Shown here in pieces: positions 1-5,818 of a DNA stretch of 19,246 nt. The notes beneath the pieces were generated by a model that saw only the letters and a program-made list of their open reading frames with translations, searched no databases and was not told the DNA's origin. The position numbers and the translations under genes were made by a program. Location of the stretch: NCBI GenBank assembly GCA_002727515.1, contig PBXF01000019.1, forward strand, positions 27,898 through 47,143, given 5' to 3'. This DNA is from Methanobacteriota archaeon. GTDB taxonomy: Archaea; Thermoplasmatota; Poseidoniia; Poseidoniales; Poseidoniaceae. Within the stretch, counting starts at the first letter, position 1, and each line of letters begins with the position of its first letter.

Positions 1-573
1 CCACTTAACCAAATAATTCTAGGATTTTCAGTAAAGGGCAACACTGAAGTTCAATCCAAGTTGGAAGGAAAAGACGCCGAGATCAAATTCATCGCACACG
101 ACATCATCTACAAAGTGCTTGAAGAATTCGAGGAATGGAGAGATGCTACTAAGGCTGAAATGGAAACAGCAGCAAGGGAGAATTTAGTTTATCCCGGACA
201 CTTACTTTACCTCAAAGATCACACATTCAGGAATAAGGGTCCTGCAATAGTTGGAATGAGAGTTCTTGGAGGAAGAGTGCACGTCGGCCAAAAAATTATG
301 AAACTCGATGGCACCCAAATCGGACAGATAAGATCTCTCCGAACCAGAGATAGCGACGACGTGAAAGAAGGAAGGCAGGGAGAAGAATTAGCGGTTGCAG
401 TAATGGGTCCGACTGTAGGAAGACATATCGAAGAAGGCGATGAGTTCTGGGTTGATATTCCTGCCAGCCACGCCAAGAGATTGAGAAAATTAGATTTGAC
501 TCCTCAAGAAGAAGAAATTTTGGAACAAATCACCATACTGCATCGCAAGCAAGACCATTTCTGGGGCAGATAA
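1..573 (+). CDS. infB: Translation initiation factor aIF5B (IF-2 family), C-terminal part, 5' truncated
   Basis: The reading frame is open from the first base of the window, so the gene starts upstream; 190 residues are present. aIF5B is the ribosome-dependent GTPase that promotes subunit joining and initiator tRNA placement in archaea. What is visible is the end of domain III (an ILGFSVKG strand followed by a helix and the IIYKVLEEFEEW segment) and the whole of domain IV. Domain IV is a beta-barrel with PGHLLYLKDHTFRNKGPAIVG, then GGRVHVGQKI, IGQIRS and a VGRHIEEGDEFWVDIP strand. The protein ends in a helix finishing HFWGR, which resembles the family's usual C-terminus. The GTPase domain lies outside the window. 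The next gene follows after 93 bases on the same strand. Confidence 0.93.
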   Translation, partial: PLNQIILGFSVKGNTEVQSKLEGKDAEIKFIAHDIIYKVLEEFEEWRDATKAEMETAARENLVYPGHLLYLKDHTFRNKGPAIVGMRVLGGRVHVGQKIMKLDGTQIGQIRSLRTRDSDDVKEGRQGEELAVAVMGPTVGRHIEEGDEFWVDIPASHAKRLRKLDLTPQEEEILEQITILHRKQDHFWGR

Positions 574-666
574 TTGCCAAATTTCATGTGATATTAAACG
601 ACTTCTTCACACAATAGTTTGAAGTATGGCTTGCTTTGGTTGGGGACTGTTAAAGGTTAGATTATC

Positions 667-1671
667 ATGAATGCAGGATTCCAAGCAGGCCCTTCTGGAG
701 ATAATAGGACGAAGGACCTAATAGCAACTGTTTCTTCAATCGCAAATTCGTTAATGGGAGAAGTCTCTAAGGTTATTATCGGTAAAAATGAGAACCTAAG
801 AAGAGTAACTGTTGGTATTCTTTCCAATGGTAACATGCTGTTAGAAGACTTCCCTGGACTTGCAAAGACCTTGTTGTCCAACACTTTCGCTAGAGCACTA
901 GGATGTAAGTTCAAGCGTGTACAATTTACTCCTGACTTACTTCCGAGCGATATCATGGGCACTTACATGTACGACCAAAAATCAGGAGAATTCAAATTAA
1001 GAGCCGGACCTCTATTCTCCAATATCTTACTTGCTGACGAAATTAACCGTGCTCCTCCTAAAACGCAAGCTGCTCTACTAGAGGCAATGGAAGAGAAGCA
1101 GGTTACTATCGAAGGTATCACCCACAAATTGCCTGCGCCGTTCGTAGTTTTAGCGACTCAAAACCCAATCGAACAAGAAGGTACTTACCCTCTACCAGAG
1201 GCTCAAATGGATCGTTTCCTCATGAAAATGAGTATGGGTTATCCTGATAGAGCTGAAGAAAAGGCGATTCTGGCTAGAAGGAAGTTGCGTGGTAAAGACC
1301 AACACGATGTTGAACAAATCACATCTCCAAAGAAGGTTGTTGCTATGCAGAAAGCCCTTGAGACAGTTCATGTCGACCCAGCAATTCTATCGTACATCGT
1401 TGAGATTGTTCAAAGAACAAGAGAAGACCACCGTGTTGTAAATGGTGCATCTCCTCGTGCAAGCCAGTCCCTATTCAAGACCGGGCGTGCTGCTGCTGCA
1501 ATAGATGGTAGAGACTACGTAATTCCTGATGACATCAAGGGTATTGCATTGCAAGTTATTTCTCACAGAATAGTAATGAAACCCGAAGCGAAGATTCGAG
1601 GAATCACTGGAATGCACATCGTTAGAAAAATACTGTCGGAAGTTCCTGTTCCAGTCATACAACAAGGCTAA
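667..1671 (+). CDS. MoxR-type AAA+ ATPase
   Basis: This 334-residue protein matches the whole length of MoxR AAA+ ATPases, which act as chaperone-like remodelling machines, often with von Willebrand factor A partners. Visible motifs are a Walker A variant EDFPGLAKT (residues 60-68), a Walker B NILLADEIN (119-127), the sensor-1 region ATQNPIEQEGTYPLPEAQMDRF-like (163-184) and a sensor-2 GASPRAS (260-266). The start is supported by AAAGGT at 652-657, nine bases before the ATG. An AT-rich ATATTAAA at 591-598 could be a TATA box, but this is weak. The partners usually found next to moxR (DUF58 or VWA proteins) are absent here. The next gene, 73 bases downstream, is a ParA-type ATPase, so the substrate cannot be inferred from context. 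Confidence 0.93.
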   Translation: MNAGFQAGPSGDNRTKDLIATVSSIANSLMGEVSKVIIGKNENLRRVTVGILSNGNMLLEDFPGLAKTLLSNTFARALGCKFKRVQFTPDLLPSDIMGTYMYDQKSGEFKLRAGPLFSNILLADEINRAPPKTQAALLEAMEEKQVTIEGITHKLPAPFVVLATQNPIEQEGTYPLPEAQMDRFLMKMSMGYPDRAEEKAILARRKLRGKDQHDVEQITSPKKVVAMQKALETVHVDPAILSYIVEIVQRTREDHRVVNGASPRASQSLFKTGRAAAAIDGRDYVIPDDIKGIALQVISHRIVMKPEAKIRGITGMHIVRKILSEVPVPVIQQG

Positions 1672-1744
1672 TCCTGAAAAATCAATGCGATTGTTTAGAT
1701 GGGAGTGCCGTTTTGGCTGAATTGCGAGGCACGGAGGTGAGTGT

Positions 1745-2713
1745 ATGAATCCATACAAAATGGTAGTAGCTGTAGCGAATCAAAAAGGTGGTTGCGCCAA
1801 AACAACCACCGCTGTAAATTTGGCTGCTGCACTTGCAAAGGGTTCTAAGAAATTCAAAGTTCCACCTGCCAAAGTCTTACTCATTGATTTGGATCCACAG
1901 GGCAATTGTGCTACATCATTCGGTGTTGAAAAGAAAAAAATAAGAAAGACCGCATATGACTTGTTAGTGAATGATAGTGGAGAAGATTTACCATTAATGG
2001 AAGAATATCTGATATCTCCTGAACAATTAACTGATTCAATGAGGGGTGCGTGGGCAAAAAGAAATGAAAATTCTAAGAGGATACCAAGTGATTTGGGTAT
2101 TGAGAATTTATGGCTACTACCAAGCGACATACATCTTTCAGGCGCCGAGATTGAATTGAGCCATAAAATCGGGAGAGAGACACGACTTCGTGAGGCTCTT
2201 GCACCTATTATCGACCAATTCGATCATATAATCATAGATACACCTCCATCCTTGGGTTTGCTATCAATAAATGCACTTTGTGCTGCAAACTGGGTATTTA
2301 TTCCAGTGCAGGCCGAATATTATGCGCTCGAAGGTTTCAGTATGCTAATGAATAGCGTAAAAATGATCCAAAAAAGAATCAATAGGAATCTGAAAGTTTT
2401 CGGCGTTGCTATGACAATGGTTGATCAAAGGTCTAAATTATCATTGCATGTATGTAATGAAGTTCAGTCTAAGATACCGAAGAAGGTTTTCAAGACACCG
2501 ATTAGAAGATTGGCGAAGGTTGCCGAAGCAGCATGGACAGGAGCGCCAACGGTTATTTTGAACTCACCAAGCAACAGCGGTGCAGGCGCAGGTAGCAGAG
2601 AATATTGGTCATTAACAAAAGAATTCCACGAAAGAGTCCAGGAAATGAGAAGGAGTTACGGAGTAACTGAACACCCGAGATTACTTCTAGAAAAGCAAGG
2701 TCGGAAAATTTAG
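1745..2713 (+). CDS. parA: ParA/SegA-type partition ATPase
   Basis: A 322-residue ParA/MinD-superfamily ATPase, the class that moves DNA or protein cargo over the nucleoid. It has the deviant Walker A KGGCAKTTT (residues 14-22) with signature lysine K14 and catalytic-loop K19. It also has the switch I/Walker A' segment LLIDLDPQGN (45-54) and a Walker B HIIIDTPPSLG (161-171). A GGAGGTGA Shine-Dalgarno at 1733-1740, four bases before the ATG, is the strongest in the window. There is no N-terminal helix-turn-helix of the kind found in autoregulating plasmid ParA proteins. No ParB follows; the next gene is an RHH protein, as in archaeal SegAB pairs where SegB is the DNA-binding partner. A ParA-like ATPase positioning a membrane or surface assembly is the main alternative. 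Confidence 0.92.
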   Translation: MNPYKMVVAVANQKGGCAKTTTAVNLAAALAKGSKKFKVPPAKVLLIDLDPQGNCATSFGVEKKKIRKTAYDLLVNDSGEDLPLMEEYLISPEQLTDSMRGAWAKRNENSKRIPSDLGIENLWLLPSDIHLSGAEIELSHKIGRETRLREALAPIIDQFDHIIIDTPPSLGLLSINALCAANWVFIPVQAEYYALEGFSMLMNSVKMIQKRINRNLKVFGVAMTMVDQRSKLSLHVCNEVQSKIPKKVFKTPIRRLAKVAEAAWTGAPTVILNSPSNSGAGAGSREYWSLTKEFHERVQEMRRSYGVTEHPRLLLEKQGRKI

Positions 2714-2737
2714 TCTATCAGGTAAATCCAACTCCAA

Positions 2738-2784
2738 GACTAAAAAACTCGGGTTGATTTCAAGTAGTCAGAGGTTTTTTCGTC
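2738..2784. repeat. Imperfect inverted repeat before the RHH gene
   Basis: GACTAAAAAACTC (2738-2750) and GAGGTTTTTTCGTC (2771-2784) are inverted relative to each other, with one mismatch and one bulged base, separated by 20 bases. The repeat ends four bases before the first possible start codon of the RHH gene. It could be an operator or partition site bound by the RHH dimer. It could also be a terminator for the ParA gene, since the right arm carries six Ts. Sequence alone does not decide between these. Confidence 0.4.
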
Positions 2785-2788
2785 ATCT

Positions 2789-3031
2789 ATGACTGCAGAG
2801 GGAATGACCTCGGTTAGCGTGAGTTACGAAGTAAGAAGGCAACTAAATTCACTTCGTACAATGGATGGACACAAGAGCATCGACAAATTGATTGCTGAAT
2901 TAATTCGTAATCATAAATTATCTCAAATGAATGACAAATTAGAGCCACTCCGTGATAAAATGAAAGAAGTTGCTGATGTCAGCTCTGAACACTTGGTTCA
3001 AAGATTGAATCTATCTCCCTTCAAAAATTGA
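2789..3031 (+). CDS. Small ribbon-helix-helix (RHH) DNA-binding protein, probable ParA partner
   Basis: An 80-residue protein. Residues 6-43 fit an RHH fold: a short strand TSVSVSYEV, then helix RRQLNSLRTM, a turn with GHKS, and helix IDKLIAELIRNH. Such proteins dimerise and insert the paired strands in the DNA major groove; CopG, ParG and SegB are examples. The remaining residues 44-80 form a charged, probably helical tail. An internal ATG at 2804 (beginning MTSVSVS) is an alternative start that keeps the whole RHH; neither start has a well-spaced Shine-Dalgarno. The position directly after parA suggests a centromere-binding or autorepressor role, but VapB-like antitoxins share this fold. 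The next gene is nine bases away. Confidence 0.75.
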   Translation: MTAEGMTSVSVSYEVRRQLNSLRTMDGHKSIDKLIAELIRNHKLSQMNDKLEPLRDKMKEVADVSSEHLVQRLNLSPFKN

Positions 3032-3040
3032 GGCATTATC

Positions 3041-3298
3041 ATGAGTTGGTATCCCACTGGTTATTTATTTTCCACTGAAAACCTTGTACATGCAATTTTT
3101 AATTCCAGTAGTGATGAAAATAAATTAATGATCAAAGCCGCAATGGGAGAAATAGAATTATTTGCCAAAGCAAAATGCTGGAATGAAATTTTATGGCTTA
3201 TCACAAGTATGTTGAAACAAGATGGAAACTCAATTTATTCTTCAAAAGAACTAGGGGATTTGAAAGCATCCCTTCCAATTGTTTGGGTTCAAAAGTAA
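3041..3298 (+). CDS. Unknown 85-residue protein, third gene of the ParA/RHH cassette
   Basis: I do not recognise this family. The protein is mostly helical in appearance, with no signal peptide or clear membrane helix, and has one Cys (in AKAKCWNEILWLITSML) plus several Trp residues. The GAGG at 3030-3033 overlaps the stop codon of the RHH gene (TGAGG) and lies seven bases before this ATG, so the two genes are likely translationally coupled. That coupling is the main reason to believe the gene is real. It ends only two bases from the end of the convergent surface-protein gene. A toxin partner of the RHH protein is possible, but nothing in the sequence resembles a known toxin. Confidence 0.65.
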   Translation: MSWYPTGYLFSTENLVHAIFNSSSDENKLMIKAAMGEIELFAKAKCWNEILWLITSMLKQDGNSIYSSKELGDLKASLPIVWVQK

Positions 3299-3300
3299 CT

Positions 3301-5754
3301 CTACTTCTGCCTAGAAAGCCATTCGGCTCCATACCATTTCCATTGCTCCATTGTCCATCCTTCTGGCAACCCTGATTCTGGAATTGGAGGGCTGACTGGT
3401 TCTTCTAAGTCAGCAGGTGACTCGTTTGAGATAGCCAGATCCTCTGCTGTTGATTGAGGCGGCAAACCCGCTAATTCTTCAATAGAAGATGATTCTTCCA
3501 TTACATCTGTGCTTTGTTCTAGTTTTCCTTCTCTGACATCGATATCATCAAAGCCGCCAATTTCAGATTGTTTAGTCGTTTCCAAATCCATTGGCTCGAT
3601 TTCATCCTCCCAGTATTTGTCGGATTCCACACCGCCCTTAGCAGAAAGTCCTGCTTTTCCTTCAAGAGCCTCTTTCTCAGCAACTCCTTCACCTGGCACG
3701 AATGGCATCCCATATTGTTTGACGAGTTTACTTCGCTTTCTTGCTTTACTTACCGTTGCAAGAATAAGTAAAACTACAATCATAACTGCGAAACCTCCAC
3801 CCAAGTATGGAAGTATTTCCATTGCAGTATTGATGTATGAGTCTGCATCATCATTCTCTGCTTCACTAGCAGCTACTTTCTGTCTCCAGGTGTAGTATGA
3901 GTCAGCAGACTCGCCATTCGATTCAGTCTTTGAAAGGTAGTTCTGGTAATCAGAATCTCTAACTCCTTGACATATTTCTGAATTGTCTTCAGGATAGTAT
4001 GTGCAATGGTCTTGACTCGTTTGAACAAGTTTATTTGAATCATTGAAATCTACACTTACTCCATACAGGTCGCCGTCTTCGTCGATGTAATCTCGGGCAT
4101 CATTTGGTAAGTCATCCCCTGCATCGTAAAACCCGTCTCCATCTGAATCTAAGCAACCAAATTTCTCTATGACCACATACTGGAATGTTAGAGAACCCTG
4201 ACCTGTAACCTCAGGCACGTAGGCATTGGTTGAATTACCCCAATCTAATGGGCAAGAATCAGGATCGTTTCCAGATAGGTTATCCCCATAACCATCGCCA
4301 TCAGAATCTCTCCATTGTGATTTATCATATATTTTGAAATCCGCTCCATCTTCTATTGTCCAATCATCTGTTGGATCAGAATAACCATCATTGTCAGAAT
4401 CTTTACATCCAATTCTGTCTTCTGTTGAAAACCCATTTTGATTGGGACAGTGGTCGCCGTTAGTGCCATCTATTTGATCTCCAAACCCATCAAAATCTGA
4501 ATCTACCCACTGGGTTGGGTCTGTTGGGAATCTATCACCATTTAACCCATTCAGGTTGTCTCCGTAACCATCTCCATCAGTATCCAGCCATTGTTCTGCG
4601 TTGTCAATGAAAGCATCCGAATCATTACCTTCTGGATTGTCTCCATATCCATCACCGTCTGCATCTGACCATTGACTACCGTCATCTGGGAAATAATCAG
4701 GGCTGTTACCGTTAATATTGTCACCATAACCATCTCCATCTGAATCGGTAGACTGAGTGGAATCTTCAGGGAAATCATCTAGACTGTCGGTGACTGAATC
4801 ACCATCGGTATCGATATCGAACAAACGGATTTTGGAAGAACTTGAAAAGGTGGAGATAACATATAATTCTCCATCTGCACCATAATTAGCGATTATAACT
4901 CGACCTGGCGAAGAAAATGACCTCGATTCAGTGTAATTAGTTTCGTCAATAACGTGTAATTTACCATTCTGTGTCCCAACTAGAATCTTGTTATCATCAG
5001 TCATTGTTATGGATAATATGGACTGACCACTATCGATAGTCAATTCTTCTTTTGTCCAATCTGAGAAACTATACCTGAACAGATCACCATTAACACAACC
5101 AACAATAATATTCCCATTTCCATCGTTGATTATTTTGGTTGGGTATGAAGAGAAATCGCTTAGTGTGTGTAATACTGTTCCATTTTGATCTGAAACCTTG
5201 ACAAGGTTATCTCTGCCGCCGGTAACTATTCTATTTTCAGAGATTAATGCTAGAGAAGTCAGTGCTGTATTGTGAGGTTCTGTGGCCATTCCAGTCAAAC
5301 CACTTGTTCCGTGTTCTTTCGCTCTTCTCTCTCCACCGTAATGTGCAAGCCACAAGTCACCCTCTGCATCCCACAGAACATAATCAACTGAATTGGTTGA
5401 ATTCAGAGTCCTTGTAATCGTTTTTTGTATTATATTTACAACAAATGCGCCTTCTGGAGTTGCGATTGCAACCAAATTTCCAGAACCATCCATAGTTGCA
5501 GAATTTACTGTAGTATTCAGTTCTAAAGACCATTGGGTGATTAATTGTCCACTGCCCCAAAAATGCTCTGACAAATTTCCTTCATTAGTTAATGTGAGGA
5601 TTGTGGAAGATGATGTGAAAGAGGCATGAACAAATTTGCTATCGATATTTTCTACAATGCCAACATCAATTAGATTGGTTTCAGCATTTGAGGAAGGAAT
5701 AGCAGGCATTAAAATTAGGACTAATGCAATCGCCAACCACTTTCTCATAGGCAT
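3301..5754 (-). CDS. Secreted beta-propeller/TSP3-repeat protein with one membrane helix and acidic cytoplasmic tail
   Basis: An 817-residue surface protein. Residues 1-25 are a signal peptide (MRKWLAIALVLILMPAIPSSNA). Residues 30-312 carry WD40/PQQ-like propeller blades, for example VDYVLWDAEGDLWLAHYGG, NRIVTGGRDNLVKV and NKILVGTQNGKLHVID. Residues 313-590 are Asp-rich TSP3-like repeats, probably calcium-binding. A membrane helix lies at 649-669, followed by ARKRSK and an acidic, flexible tail of about 140 residues ending in GLPEGWTMEQWKWYGAEWL (795-813). The topology is outside for the propeller and repeats, inside for the tail. A second ATG two codons in (5748) is an equally possible start; no Shine-Dalgarno is visible. 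Ligand and function are unknown. The gene lies 64 bases after the coiled-coil gene on the same strand and converges on the ParA cassette. Confidence 0.88.
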   Translation of the reverse strand: MPMRKWLAIALVLILMPAIPSSNAETNLIDVGIVENIDSKFVHASFTSSSTILTLTNEGNLSEHFWGSGQLITQWSLELNTTVNSATMDGSGNLVAIATPEGAFVVNIIQKTITRTLNSTNSVDYVLWDAEGDLWLAHYGGERRAKEHGTSGLTGMATEPHNTALTSLALISENRIVTGGRDNLVKVSDQNGTVLHTLSDFSSYPTKIINDGNGNIIVGCVNGDLFRYSFSDWTKEELTIDSGQSILSITMTDDNKILVGTQNGKLHVIDETNYTESRSFSSPGRVIIANYGADGELYVISTFSSSSKIRLFDIDTDGDSVTDSLDDFPEDSTQSTDSDGDGYGDNINGNSPDYFPDDGSQWSDADGDGYGDNPEGNDSDAFIDNAEQWLDTDGDGYGDNLNGLNGDRFPTDPTQWVDSDFDGFGDQIDGTNGDHCPNQNGFSTEDRIGCKDSDNDGYSDPTDDWTIEDGADFKIYDKSQWRDSDGDGYGDNLSGNDPDSCPLDWGNSTNAYVPEVTGQGSLTFQYVVIEKFGCLDSDGDGFYDAGDDLPNDARDYIDEDGDLYGVSVDFNDSNKLVQTSQDHCTYYPEDNSEICQGVRDSDYQNYLSKTESNGESADSYYTWRQKVAASEAENDDADSYINTAMEILPYLGGGFAVMIVVLLILATVSKARKRSKLVKQYGMPFVPGEGVAEKEALEGKAGLSAKGGVESDKYWEDEIEPMDLETTKQSEIGGFDDIDVREGKLEQSTDVMEESSSIEELAGLPPQSTAEDLAISNESPADLEEPVSPPIPESGLPEGWTMEQWKWYGAEWLSRQK
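3985..4818 (-). repeat. TSP3-like Asp-rich calcium-repeat array within the propeller protein gene
   Basis: About ten units with a DxDxDGxGDN core occur at residues 313-590 of the encoded protein. Typical units are DSDGDGYGDNINGN, DADGDGYGDNPEGN and DTDGDGYGDNLNGL. Between the cores are linkers such as PDDGSQW or PTDPTQW. The spacing is near-regular, about 27-33 residues, for the first five units. The later units are longer and contain Cys residues (437, 450, 501, 534), suggesting disulfide-stabilised loops. In known TSP3 proteins these Asp side chains bind calcium and stiffen the stalk. Confidence 0.85.
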
Positions 5755-5818
5755 TCGGAGTTCTAGGTTACCTATGAAACGCTCGGAATTGTGTTTGAAG
5801 ATAAGTAGTTTGATTTAA

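Noticed and set aside
3193..3375. 60-codon plus-strand frame bridging the convergent junction
   Set aside because: It overlaps the coupled 85-residue gene and the end of the propeller protein, both better supported, and resembles no protein family.
4551..4778. 75-codon minus-strand frame with repeated MVTETT/MEMVMVT pattern
   Set aside because: It is a +1 reading of the DNA encoding the TSP3 repeats. The regularity comes from the true repeat array.
3985..4818. CRISPR-like periodic repeat pattern
   Set aside because: The periodicity is in frame with the protein, the units vary at the DNA level and there are no constant repeats with unique spacers.
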